Shown in pieces: positions 43,621 to 51,584 of a stretch of DNA of 64,000 nucleotides (its first letter is position 1; each line of letters starts with the position of its first letter). Below the pieces are notes generated by a model. That model did not search any database. It was not told the DNA's origin and saw only the letters and a program-made list of their open reading frames with translations. The position numbers and the translations under genes are program-made. Source of the DNA: Nocardioides sp. URHA0020 (lineage in GTDB: Bacteria > Actinomycetota > Actinomycetes > Propionibacteriales > Nocardioidaceae); NCBI RefSeq assembly GCF_000620705.1, contig NZ_KK211166.1, positions 124,001 to 188,000 of the forward strand, given 5' to 3'.

Positions 43621-44961
43621 TCAGGCGGCGTACTCGAGAGCAATCTGGCTCAGGTGGATCTCGGCGGTGCTGGTGGGTCGCAGGGTGCTGGGTCGTGGTG
43701 TCGGTGGCGCCGACGTGGTGATCTCGTGGCCGGTCGGGAGGATGGTGCGGATGGTGTGGGGCTGTTGAGGTGGTCCGTGGATGGGTCCGGCGGCCCAGCC
43801 GGGCGCCTGCTTGGCGTGGTTGCAGTGGGCGCAGAGGCCTTGTCCGTTGGTGGCGGTGGTCGGTCCACCGCGGGAGTGGTCCTGGGCGTGGTCGCGGTGC
43901 CGGACGGGTGCGTCGCAGTAGGGAGTGCGGCAGGTGCGGTCGCGGAGCTCGATGAACCGGGCCAGGGCGGTGGGGAACTCCCGGGCGGTGGACTCCATGG
44001 TCACCAGGGTGCCGTTGGTGGGCTTCGCGTAGAGCCTGCGGATCGCGGTCATGGAGTCGGGGCTGATGGTGTCGGCGGGGACGGGTCCGTAGCTCTGGAG
44101 CCAAGCGGGTTGGTGGTCACCGTCGAGGAGGGCTTGGTCGGAGATCACGACGTTGACGGTGACCGGGACGTTGTCGGCGTGGGCGAGTCCGGTGATGCGC
44201 TCGACGAGGGTGTCGGCCATGACCTGGCCCCGGCTTCTGGGGTCGCCGGTGGATCGGGCGTGTTCGGCGGCTCGGGTGAGGGTGGCCCACACGGCGACGC
44301 CTTGGGCGGCGGGCAGCAGGACGGAGAGCCGGGCCATGGTGTCGGGGGCGGGGCGCATGGTGACGTGCCGGTCAGCCTCGGCCCTGGCCCGGCGGTTGAC
44401 GACCGCTTCGGGGTCGAGGGCGATGACGTGTCGTTGGGTCTCGGCGACCAGGCGTTGGTCGCCCCACCCCTCGAAGGGGTAGGTGCCGTCCGGCCGGCGC
44501 GCGCTGATGTGGGCGTCGACGACGGCGCGGTCCTGACGCGAGAGGCAGGAGGTCTCACGGCTGATGAGCGTCGCCCGCCACTCCGACAACTCGCCGGCGG
44601 CCATCGCGGCGTGGGTGTGGGGCTGCTCGGTCAGGGCGTGTGCGAGGCCGAGGAGGCGGCGTCCTCTGGCCGGTGACTCGCGTCGGGCGTATCCAATCAG
44701 GCCGGCGACGTCGCGGCCCTGCTGGGCGGCAGGGACCCGGGCTGCGGCGTGACGGGCGCGGACGGCCTGGTCGAGGCGCACGGTGACGGTGGCCTGGGCG
44801 GCGCACAGCGTGGCTTTGACGTCCTCGAACAGCCGGAGGGTGTCGACCAGCTCGCGTTCGGAGAGCTCGGACTGAAGCGGTGCGAGCAGCTGCTCGAGGC
44901 CCTGGCGCGCGGCCGCGGTCGGCACCGTACGAGGCGCGTCAGGTGCGGAGTGCTGGGCCAT
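43621..44961 (-). CDS. 13E12-repeat/DUF222 HNH endonuclease-domain protein
   Basis: 446 residues. Helical DUF222 domain (about 15-310, LAPLQSELSERELVDTLRLF to the LLPAAQGVAVWATLTRA region) and a C-terminal HNH nuclease motif around 345-400 (CRTPYCDAPVRHRDHAQ, then NGQGLCAHCNHAKQ) with Cys pairs and His residues intact. The family is multi-copy in actinobacteria; function unproven. A perfect LexA/SOS box lies just upstream, and mycobacterial 13E12 genes are known members of the LexA regulon. The last codons are partly duplicated just past the stop (CTCTCGAGTACG repeated). Confidence 0.9.
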   Translation of the reverse strand: MAQHSAPDAPRTVPTAAARQGLEQLLAPLQSELSERELVDTLRLFEDVKATLCAAQATVTVRLDQAVRARHAAARVPAAQQGRDVAGLIGYARRESPARGRRLLGLAHALTEQPHTHAAMAAGELSEWRATLISRETSCLSRQDRAVVDAHISARRPDGTYPFEGWGDQRLVAETQRHVIALDPEAVVNRRARAEADRHVTMRPAPDTMARLSVLLPAAQGVAVWATLTRAAEHARSTGDPRSRGQVMADTLVERITGLAHADNVPVTVNVVISDQALLDGDHQPAWLQSYGPVPADTISPDSMTAIRRLYAKPTNGTLVTMESTAREFPTALARFIELRDRTCRTPYCDAPVRHRDHAQDHSRGGPTTATNGQGLCAHCNHAKQAPGWAAGPIHGPPQQPHTIRTILPTGHEITTSAPPTPRPSTLRPTSTAEIHLSQIALEYAA

Positions 44962-44972
44962 GTCTCATTGTA

Positions 44973-44988
44973 TCGAACGTGTGTTCGA
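44973..44988 (-). promoter_or_regulatory. LexA (SOS) box
   Basis: TCGAACGTGTGTTCGA: both half-sites match the actinobacterial consensus TCGAAC-N4-GTTCGA exactly. It lies 12-27 bases before the ATG of the 13E12 HNH gene, overlapping the probable promoter, so LexA should repress that gene until DNA damage. Confidence 0.85.
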
Positions 44989-45024
44989 ACCGCAATGGTC
45001 CAAGCGCGGGTTCCGTGCCTCCCC

Positions 45025-45111
45025 CGTGGTCGAACAGCGAACGTCGTCGAGACCCGGCCCGCGACCAACCCGGTGGTCGAGCAGCGAGCGCCAGCGAGCG
45101 CCGTCGAGACC
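45025..45111. repeat. Two copies of a GTGGTCGA...TCGAGACC intergenic repeat
   Basis: Copy 1 (45025-45055) reads CGTGGTCGAACAGCGAACGT with a TCGTCGAGACCC end; copy 2 (45072-45111) reads GGTGGTCGAGCAGCGAGCG with a CGTCGAGACC end. The ends are inverted (GGTxxTCGA against TCGAxACC) and could fold. Copy 2 contains an internal 12-base duplication. Confidence 0.55.
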
Positions 45112-45159
45112 CCCTCGGCGTACGCGCGTTTTCCACCCCATTGCGCGCAGAACGACGAT

Positions 45160-45620
45160 CCGCGGGCCGCCGTCGGCCTTCCGGGGTTTCGAGGCTCGGG
45201 CCCGGCGGCCCTCACACCTCAACCACCGGTGCGCCGTACGCCTTCTCCGCCTGTTGGCGCGCGACAACCGCCCGGCCGCAGGCCGCGCTCGGCCTTCCGG
45301 GGTTTCGAGGCTCGGGCCTGGCGGCCCTCACACCTCAACCACCGGTGGGCCGTACGCCTTCTCCGCCTGTTGGCGCGCGACAACCGCCCGGCCGCAGGCC
45401 GCGCTCGGCCTTCCGGGGTTTCGAGGCTCGGGCCTGGCGGCCCTCACACCTCAACCACCGGGGGGCTCAGGCCCGGGAGGCCGACCGGGGCCCCAGCTCG
45501 CCGTACCCGCCCTCGCTGCCTGTCGGCCTGCATCAACCGCCCGGCCGCAGGCCTCCGTCGGCCTTCCGGGGTTTCGAGGCTCGGGCCTGGCGGCCCTCAC
45601 ACCTCAACCACCGGAACGCC
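45160..45620. repeat. 116-bp tandem intergenic repeats between the HNH gene and htrA
   Basis: Four copies of a core starting GGGGTTTCGAGGCTCGGGC and ending CACACCTCAACCACCGG begin at 45183, 45299, 45415 and 45568. The first three have a 116-base period, with near-identical spacers (CTTCTCCGCCTGTTGGCG); the last interval is 153 bases and diverged. The core ends are inverted (GGTTTCGAGG against CCTCAACC), so each copy can form a hairpin. No gene is supported here. Together with the flanking repeats they fill the roughly 700-base gap from the SOS box to htrA. Confidence 0.85.
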
Positions 45621-45660
45621 CGGCCCCGGCAGCCCTCACCCACACCCGGCGCCGGTGGGG

Positions 45661-46950
45661 CTAGCCGACCTCGCCGTCGAGCTTCAGGGTGACGGTGCGC
45701 TCGTCGCCGTCGCGGACGACGGTGAACTTCACGGTCTCGCCGGGCTGGTGGGTGCGGATGGCGACGATCAGGGCGATGCCGTCGGTGACGCGGGCACCGT
45801 CGACCTCGGTGATCAGGTCGCCCTTGAGGAGGCCACCGTCGGCGGCCGGGGTGCCGGAGCCGACGGAGTCGACGGTCGCGCCGGTGCCGTCGGACTCACC
45901 GGTCTGCACCTTGGCGCCGATGATCGGGTAGCGCGCCTTGCCGGTGCGCAGGATCTGGTCGGCGGTGATCTTCACCTGCTCGATCGGGATCGCGAAGCCG
46001 ACGCCGATGCTGCCGGACTCACCCCCGATGGAGCCGCCGGTGGTCGCGATCGCGGAGTTCACGCCGACGACCTGGGCCTGCAGGTTGACCAGCGGACCAC
46101 CGGAGTTGCCGGGGTTGATGGCGGCATCGGTCTGGACGGCGTTGATGTACGACGAGTCGTTGCTCGAGTCACCCGTGGTGACCGGGCGGTGCAGCGCGCT
46201 CACGATGCCTGCGGTCACCGTGGAGCTCAGCCCGAGCGGCGAGCCGATGGCCACCACGCCCTCACCGACCACGAGCCGGCGCGAGGTGCCCAGGGCAGCG
46301 GGCGAGAGCCCGCGCGCCTTCGGGACGTAGAGGACGGCCAGGTCGTAGACGGGGCTGCGCCCCACGATCGTGGCCTTGTAGCGGTTGCCGTCCTGGTCGA
46401 CGACCTGGATCGGGCCGTCGTCCTTCGCAGCATCGGAGACGACGTGGTTGTTGGTGATCACGTGGCCCTGCCGGTCGAGCACGAACCCCGAGCCGGTCGC
46501 GCCGCCTGCCTTGCCGTCGTACTCCGCGATGATCTGCACCGTGCTCGGCAGCATCTTCTGGGCGACGGCCGCGATCGAGCCGTTGTCGGCCTCGAGGGGC
46601 GGCTCCGAGACGGTGTCCACGTCGTCGAGGCCCCCGCTCACGGTGCCCGCGTCGTCACGGAGGCCCTCGTACGCCGCGCCGCCGACCAGGCCGCCGAGGA
46701 CGCCGAGCACCAGGGCCAGGACGCACACGACCGGCCAGAGCCAGCCGGGCACCCGGCTGCGCCCAGCGGGCGGGCGGTTCGGCGGGGGCGGCTGCGCGCC
46801 GAAGGGGGTCGGCTGCTGCCACCCGACGTACGGCGGCGGCTGCGTCGTCGGCGGCACCCAGCTCGGCGCGGGGCCGGCCGGCGGCGGGGGCGCGACCGGG
46901 AGGGGCTGGGTCGGCTCGGCGCCGGACGGAGGGGCGTCGTCGTGGCTCAC
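45661..46950 (-). CDS. htrA: HtrA/DegP-family trypsin-like serine protease with PDZ domain
   Basis: About 429 residues. Proline-rich cytoplasmic N-terminus (1-67), one membrane helix (about 70-92), a trypsin-like protease domain with His169 (VITNNHVV), Asp203 (VYDLAVL) and Ser283 (GNSGGPL), and one PDZ domain (about 340-425). All catalytic residues present. Degrades or refolds misfolded exported proteins. Follows the anti-sigma gene as in the mycobacterial sigE-rseA-htrA order. Start uncertain: GTG 46950 is chosen; ATG 46983 has AGGAGG only one base away. Confidence 0.93.
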   Translation of the reverse strand: MSHDDAPPSGAEPTQPLPVAPPPPAGPAPSWVPPTTQPPPYVGWQQPTPFGAQPPPPNRPPAGRSRVPGWLWPVVCVLALVLGVLGGLVGGAAYEGLRDDAGTVSGGLDDVDTVSEPPLEADNGSIAAVAQKMLPSTVQIIAEYDGKAGGATGSGFVLDRQGHVITNNHVVSDAAKDDGPIQVVDQDGNRYKATIVGRSPVYDLAVLYVPKARGLSPAALGTSRRLVVGEGVVAIGSPLGLSSTVTAGIVSALHRPVTTGDSSNDSSYINAVQTDAAINPGNSGGPLVNLQAQVVGVNSAIATTGGSIGGESGSIGVGFAIPIEQVKITADQILRTGKARYPIIGAKVQTGESDGTGATVDSVGSGTPAADGGLLKGDLITEVDGARVTDGIALIVAIRTHQPGETVKFTVVRDGDERTVTLKLDGEVG

Positions 46951-46993
46951 GACACCATCATGTCCCGTGACCCGAAGGCTCATGCCTCCTGGG

Positions 46994-47473
46994 CTACTTG
47001 CGGGGGGTCGCTGAGACCGACGAGCGGAGCAGGTGCGGGTCGCTGGTCGCCGGAACCCGGGGAGCCTGACTCTGGTTGATCGAGGCGGGGGCGCGCCGGT
47101 CGTTGGTGGGCGCGTCGGCCGGCGCGAACCCGAGCGCGAGCACGCCCACGACCGCCGCGCCGACGGCGCCGCCACCGAGCGCGACCAGGCCGACCTGACG
47201 CCGGCGGTGGTCGCGGTCGCTCGTGAGGAAATCGTCGTCGGGCGTGGCCGGGAGGGCACCCAGCAGGGAGCCCTTCAGGCTGTCGGAGGCGCTGGTGGGA
47301 CCGAAGGACAGCCCGGCCAGGCTGGTCTTCACCCAGCCCTCGCGCTCGACCAGGTCACGGCAGGCGTGACAGGTGTGCACGTGCGCCCACGCCCGCTCGG
47401 TGTCGTCGGCGGAGAGCCGCCCGTCGAGCAGGGCGCTGACCTTCGTGCCGAGGTGTCCGACCGGTCCGATCAC
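46994..47473 (-). CDS. rseA: Zinc-binding anti-sigma factor (RseA-like)
   Basis: 159 residues; GTG overlaps the sigma stop (GTGA), so the two are translationally coupled. ZAS domain with HxxxCxxC formed by His31, Cys35 and Cys38 ([10 protein letters not shown]), then a membrane helix (about 97-118, [21 protein letters not shown]) and an extracellular tail. Holds SigE inactive at the membrane or releases it under stress. Position immediately after sigE and before htrA supports the assignment. Confidence 0.9.
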   Translation of the reverse strand: MIGPVGHLGTKVSALLDGRLSADDTERAWAHVHTCHACRDLVEREGWVKTSLAGLSFGPTSASDSLKGSLLGALPATPDDDFLTSDRDHRRRQVGLVALGGGAVGAAVVGVLALGFAPADAPTNDRRAPASINQSQAPRVPATSDPHLLRSSVSATPRK

Positions 47474-48150
47474 TGCACCGACCCCCAGCCCGAGAGCAGC
47501 TGGCCCGAGGCGGGGCCGGCGTACCGGACCCGGCCGGCGCTGGGCGCGCGGTGGGCCAGCGCGGTGCGGAGCATGGCGCGGCCCCGGTGGATGCGCGAGC
47601 GGACGGTGCCGAGCTTGGTGCCGAGGATCTCGGCGATCTCCTCGTACGTCAGACCCTCGACGTCGCACAGCACGACGGCCGCGCGGAAGTCGGGGGGCAA
47701 GGTCGCGAGCGCCTGCTCGATGTCGTCGTCGAAGGTGCGGTCGACGTACGCCAGGTCGGGCGTCGGCGCCGCCGAGGTGATCCGCTCGGCGCGCTCGTCG
47801 GAGAGGGCGTCGAAGCGGATCCGCTGCTTGCGGCGGGCCTGGTCGAGGAAGAGGTTGGTGGTGATGCGGTGCAGCCAGCCCTCGAACGTCCCCGGGGTGT
47901 AGGTGGACAGCGAGCGGAAGACGCGGACGAACACCTCCTGGGTGAGGTCCTCGGCGTCGTGCCGGTTGCCGGTCAGGCGGTAGGAGAGCCGGTAGACCCG
48001 GTCGGAGTGGCGCTCGACGATCTCCTCCCAGGTGGGCACGCCCTCGGTGGGACCCTCGACCACCCGGTCCTGGGGAACGTCCACCGGAGCCTCCTCGACT
48101 CGCTTGCCACGCTTGCGCGTATCCGGGAACAACGCCTTGCCTTTCGTCAC
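47470..48150 (-). CDS. sigE: ECF-type RNA polymerase sigma factor (SigE-like)
   Basis: About 226 residues from GTG 48150. Region 2: [20 protein letters not shown] and [20 protein letters not shown]. Region 4: [20 protein letters not shown] and [20 protein letters not shown]. It carries the extended N-terminal segment of SigE-type factors. Starts are unsure; TTG 48138 with AAGGC upstream is possible. Directs RNA polymerase to envelope-stress promoters. An ECF-type promoter (GGGAAC-17-CGTTCT) sits upstream, predicting autoregulation. An O-methyltransferase gene is divergent, as in mycobacteria. Confidence 0.93.
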   Translation of the reverse strand: MTKGKALFPDTRKRGKRVEEAPVDVPQDRVVEGPTEGVPTWEEIVERHSDRVYRLSYRLTGNRHDAEDLTQEVFVRVFRSLSTYTPGTFEGWLHRITTNLFLDQARRKQRIRFDALSDERAERITSAAPTPDLAYVDRTFDDDIEQALATLPPDFRAAVVLCDVEGLTYEEIAEILGTKLGTVRSRIHRGRAMLRTALAHRAPSAGRVRYAGPASGQLLSGWGSVQ

Positions 48151-48212
48151 CGTAGGGACACGTACTGAGAGAATCCTGTGAGGCCAGTGTCCTCGTGCCG
48201 GGCTCGATGGGG

Positions 48213-48241
48213 AGAACGAGCGAGCCGCGGCCGGTGTTCCC
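48213..48241 (-). promoter_or_regulatory. SigE-type (ECF) promoter of sigE
   Basis: On the minus strand: -35 GGGAAC (48241-48236), 17-base spacer, -10 CGTTCT (48218-48213). This matches the GGAAC-N17/18-CGTT pattern of mycobacterial SigE/SigH promoters. Predicted start near 48206, giving a leader of about 56 bases before GTG 48150. Confidence 0.65.
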
Positions 48242-48263
48242 GCCCGCGGCGTCGCTGTCGCGA

Positions 48264-48269
48264 TACGTT
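48264..48269 (+). promoter_or_regulatory. -10 box for leaderless O-methyltransferase transcript
   Basis: TACGTT six bases before the GTG at 48276; no ribosome site is present between them. Confidence 0.5.
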
Positions 48270-48275
48270 GGGCCG

Positions 48276-48917
48276 GTGAAGCCTCCCAGCTGGTCGTACG
48301 CCGAAGAGTTCGTCGATGAGGACGAGGTCGTTGCCGCCGCCCGCGCTCGGGCGGTCGAGGTCGGCGTGACGCCGATCGGCTCCGGTGGCGGCGCGGCACT
48401 GCGCTTCCTGGCCTCGGTCCTCGACGCCCGCGCGGTGGTCGAGATCGGCACCGGCACCGGCGTCTCGGGGCTCTGGCTGCTGCGCGGCATGCGCGCCGAC
48501 GGCGTGCTGACGACCGTCGACATCGAGACCGAGCACCAGCGCCTGGCCCGGCAGTCCTTCACCGAGGCCGGCTTCGCCAACCAGCGGGCCCGCACCATCT
48601 CCGGTGCCGCGCTCGACGTGCTGCCCCGGCTGACCGACGGCCACTACGACCTGGTCTTCTGCGACGGGGACAAGCGCGAGTACTCCGCCTACCTCGCCGA
48701 GGCGCTGCGCCTGCTGCGACCCGGCGGGGTCGTGGCCTTCGACAACGCCCTGTGGCACGACCGGGTCGCCGACCCGGCCCAGCGCGACGAGGAGACGGTC
48801 GCGATCCGCGACCTCGGGCGCGAGGTGGCCGAGCACGCGGGCCTGGTGCCGTTGCTGCTGCCCGTCGGAGACGGGCTGCTGGTCGCGAAGAAGGAGTGGA
48901 GCCCGGACGCCGAGTAG
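48276..48917 (+). CDS. SAM-dependent O-methyltransferase (family 3)
   Basis: 213 residues from GTG 48276. SAM-binding motif [18 protein letters not shown] (about 54-71), the acidic VDIETEH after strand 2, DLVFCDGDK with metal-binding Asp, and [10 protein letters not shown] near strand 5. This is the catechol/caffeoyl-CoA O-methyltransferase fold. It sits next to and divergent from sigE, the same neighbour as mycobacterial Rv1220c. Substrate unknown. Confidence 0.9.
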   Translation: MKPPSWSYAEEFVDEDEVVAAARARAVEVGVTPIGSGGGAALRFLASVLDARAVVEIGTGTGVSGLWLLRGMRADGVLTTVDIETEHQRLARQSFTEAGFANQRARTISGAALDVLPRLTDGHYDLVFCDGDKREYSAYLAEALRLLRPGGVVAFDNALWHDRVADPAQRDEETVAIRDLGREVAEHAGLVPLLLPVGDGLLVAKKEWSPDAE

Positions 48918-48929
48918 GCGCACGCAGGC

Positions 48930-50480
48930 TCAGCCGGTGACCGCGGCCACCGGGTCCGGCGAGCCGAGCCACTCGAGCAGCGCGCGGGCACCGAAGCCCG
49001 TCGGGCCGGTGGTCCACTCGTAGGACTCCTCGGGGGCGTCGCCCACCGAGGCGATGTCGAGGTGGGCCCACGGGGTCTCCCCGACGAAGTGCTGCAGGAA
49101 GAGCGCGGCCGTGATCGCGCCCGGGCCGCCCGCCGCGTTGTCGGCGTCGGCGACCGTCGAGCTGAGCTTGGGCTCGTAGGTGTCGCTCAGCGGGAAGCGC
49201 CACAGCGGCTCCCCCGCCGCCTCGCCGGCCCTCGCGATCACGTCGGCGAGCGCGTCGTCGTTGGCGAAGAACCCGCCGACCTGCTGACCGAGCGCGACCT
49301 TCATCGCCCCGGTCAGGGTGGCGACGTCGACGATCACGGCGGGCTTGATCTCGCTCACGGCGTAGGCGAGGGCGTCGGCGAGCACCACGCGGCCCTCGGC
49401 GTCCGTGTTGTTGACCTCGGTGGTGCGCCCGCCGAAGTGGCGTACGACGTCACCGGGGCGCAGCGCGTTGCCGCCGACGGCGTTCTCCGCGGCGGCCACC
49501 AGCCCGACGACGCGCACCGGGCAGCCGACGGCGGCGAGGGCCGCCATGGTCGCGAGCACCACGGCACCGCCGGTCATGTCGCGCTTCATGTTGACCATCG
49601 CCTCGCCCGGCTTGATCGAGAGACCGCCGGTGTCGAAGGTGATGCCCTTGCCGACGATCACGACCGTCGGCGTACGACGGGTCGCCTTCGGCGGCGCGTA
49701 GTCGAGGCGGATCAGCCGCGGCGGGGTGGCCGATGCCTGACCGACCCCGACGATGCCGCCGAAGCCCTCGGCGGCCAGCTGCTTCTCGTCCCAGACGGTG
49801 AGCTCGAGGCCGTGCTCGGTCGCGATCGCCCGGGCCTGGTCGGCGAGCCAGGCGGGGTTCTTGAGGTTGGAGGGCACCGTCGCCAGCAGTCGCGAGCGCC
49901 AGCCTGCGCCGCCGACGGCGACGGCGCGGGCCAGCACCGGCGACAGGTCGTCCGGCACGTCGGCGAGCACGACCCGTGCGACCGGCCGGTGCTCGGGCGC
50001 ACCGGAGCGCCAGTGGAAGTGGAAGGAGCCGAGCATCGCGCCCACGACGAACGGCGTCACCGCGACGTCCGGGGCGATCGCCGGGATCGACGTGGCCACC
50101 GCATCGCGGTCGCGGGTCGCGCGCGCCAGCGCGGCCCCGGCCCGACGGAAGTCCTGGGCGCGCTGGGCGCCGACCCCCACGAGCAGCACGGAGACCAGGT
50201 CGGCGCCGTCGGGCGTGCCCAGCGGCACCGGCACCGACGTCACCTCACCGGCACGGCCGGTCGCCTCGGAGAGCTCGAGGACGCCGTACAGGTCGATCCC
50301 GAGCAGGTCCGAGAGCTCGGCCGCACCGGGCCCGAGCAGGACGGCGGAGCCGTCCTCCCCGGGCAGGACCGGCAGGGCCACGACCTCCACCCCCACCACG
50401 GCGTGCGGCAGGGCCGCACTCAGGGCGAAGTCGGGAGGTGAGGCCTGGCTCGGAAGTGGTGAGGCCTGGTGTGCCGACAC
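48930..50480 (-). CDS. pepA: Leucyl aminopeptidase (M17)
   Basis: About 516 residues from GTG 50480, four bases after the DUF3117 stop; ATG 50498 is an alternative. The C-terminal catalytic domain shows KGITFDTGGLSIKP with metal/active-site Lys and Asp, MKRDMTGGAVVLA, and NTDAEGRVVLADALAYA with the bicarbonate Arg. All zinc ligands are recognisable. Removes N-terminal residues from peptides in the cytoplasm. The first 15 codons contain a duplicated CCAGGCCTCACC, so the N-terminus is probably variable. Confidence 0.93.
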   Translation of the reverse strand: MSAHQASPLPSQASPPDFALSAALPHAVVGVEVVALPVLPGEDGSAVLLGPGAAELSDLLGIDLYGVLELSEATGRAGEVTSVPVPLGTPDGADLVSVLLVGVGAQRAQDFRRAGAALARATRDRDAVATSIPAIAPDVAVTPFVVGAMLGSFHFHWRSGAPEHRPVARVVLADVPDDLSPVLARAVAVGGAGWRSRLLATVPSNLKNPAWLADQARAIATEHGLELTVWDEKQLAAEGFGGIVGVGQASATPPRLIRLDYAPPKATRRTPTVVIVGKGITFDTGGLSIKPGEAMVNMKRDMTGGAVVLATMAALAAVGCPVRVVGLVAAAENAVGGNALRPGDVVRHFGGRTTEVNNTDAEGRVVLADALAYAVSEIKPAVIVDVATLTGAMKVALGQQVGGFFANDDALADVIARAGEAAGEPLWRFPLSDTYEPKLSSTVADADNAAGGPGAITAALFLQHFVGETPWAHLDIASVGDAPEESYEWTTGPTGFGARALLEWLGSPDPVAAVTG

Positions 50481-50484
50481 GGCG

Positions 50485-50652
50485 TCAGCCGACGACATCC
50501 TTGAGGGCATTGCCGAGAGCACCGGCTTCCTCGGCATTGAGCTCGACAACGAGGCGGCCACCACCTTCGAGCGGGACGCGCATCACGATGCCTCGTCCCT
50601 CCTTCGTGACCTCCAGCGGACCGTCGCCCGTCCGCGGCTTCATCGCCGCCAT
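50485..50652 (-). CDS. DUF3117 family small protein (Rv1211-like)
   Basis: 55 residues, from ATG 50652 with GAGGAAGG upstream. Sequence begins MAAMKPRTGDGPLEVTKEGR and ends LNAEEAGALGNALKDVVG, almost invariant among actinobacteria (mycobacterial Rv1211). The repeated charged beta-strand pattern suggests a small all-beta fold. Function is unknown. Its stop is four bases before pepA, so the two are probably co-translated. Confidence 0.93.
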   Translation of the reverse strand: MAAMKPRTGDGPLEVTKEGRGIVMRVPLEGGGRLVVELNAEEAGALGNALKDVVG

Positions 50653-50798
50653 CCGCGCACCTTCCTCTACCTGTCAGGGCCAGCCGAGCCTCCGAGCGTG
50701 CTCGCTGCGCCATCGCGCAGACCATTATCCCCCATGACGCGGTGACCTGGCGCACAGGGCACACACTTGCCGACGGGGAGGGCTGGCAGACTCAGCCT

Positions 50799-51572
50799 AT
50801 GCAGGCCCGCTCGGCACTCTTCGACGTGTACGGAGACCACCTGCGCGCCCGCGGGAGCGAGGCCCCCGTGGCGGCCGTCGTCCGGATGCTCGACCCGGTC
50901 GGGATCGCCGCCCCCGCGGTGCGTACGGCGATCTCGCGGATGGTCATGCAGGGGTGGCTGGAGCCGGTGCAGCTCAGCGGCGCTCGCGGCTACCGGACGA
51001 CCGAGCGCGCCAACCGCCGGCTCGACGAGGCCGGCCACCGCATCTACCGCCGGCGCGTGCCGACCTGGGACGGCCGCTGGCAGCTCGTCTTCATCCAGGC
51101 GCCGGAACGGCCCACCCGCGCCCGCCTGCGCGCCGACCTGACCTTCGTGGGGTACGCCGAGCTCGTGGACAACGTCTGGGTGAGCCCCTTCCCCCGCGTG
51201 GAGCTCGACTCGGTCCTCGAGCGCGCCGGGGCCACCGCGCGGACCGCGTGGGCCGACCGGTTCGACCCCGAGCCGACCGGCGCGTGGGACCTGAGCACGC
51301 TCCGGTCGTCGTACGACGGCTGGCTCGAGAGCGCCGACGGCCTGGTCGACCACCACCTCGACGCCCACGACGACGAGGACGAGGCGGCCTTCGCGGCCCG
51401 CTTCCACCTGGTCCACGAGTGGCGGAAGTTCCTCTTCGCCGACCCGGGCCTGCCCGACGAGCTGCTCCCCGACGACTGGCCCGGAGGGGACGCGGCCGCG
51501 TTGTTCGCGACCGAGGCGACCCGGCTCAAGCCCGGCGCCGACCGCTTCGTCGCACGATGCCTGGGCGCCTGA
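50799..51572 (+). CDS. paaX: PaaX-family transcriptional regulator
   Basis: 257 residues from ATG 50799. N-terminal winged helix (SALFDVYGDHLRARG ... VRTAISRMVMQGWLEPVQLS; first parts), the central GRGYRTTERANRRL-type stretch (ARGYRTTERANRRLDEAG), WDGRWQLVFIQAPE, and a C-terminal helical domain with HEWRKFLFADPGLPDELLP. PaaX repressors respond to phenylacetyl-CoA. The adjacent enoyl-CoA hydratase gene starts 12 bases later, supporting control of an aryl-CoA pathway, although no paa ring-oxidation genes are in the window. Confidence 0.88.
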   Translation: MQARSALFDVYGDHLRARGSEAPVAAVVRMLDPVGIAAPAVRTAISRMVMQGWLEPVQLSGARGYRTTERANRRLDEAGHRIYRRRVPTWDGRWQLVFIQAPERPTRARLRADLTFVGYAELVDNVWVSPFPRVELDSVLERAGATARTAWADRFDPEPTGAWDLSTLRSSYDGWLESADGLVDHHLDAHDDEDEAAFAARFHLVHEWRKFLFADPGLPDELLPDDWPGGDAAALFATEATRLKPGADRFVARCLGA

Positions 51573-51584
51573 CATCATGCGTCC

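Noticed and set aside
43621..44961. Homing endonuclease or intein within the HNH gene
   Set aside because: The HNH sits at the C-terminus of a DUF222 protein, the normal 13E12 layout; there is no host gene interrupted and no intein splice motif.
45160..45620. CRISPR array
   Set aside because: Repeat units are 116 bp with near-identical spacers and no cas genes; this is a tandem duplication.
44749..47079. Long frames across the tandem repeats, giving repeated peptides such as RRPSGVSRLGPGG
   Set aside because: They are translations of the DNA repeat on either strand and run antisense into htrA; no ribosome site or family match.
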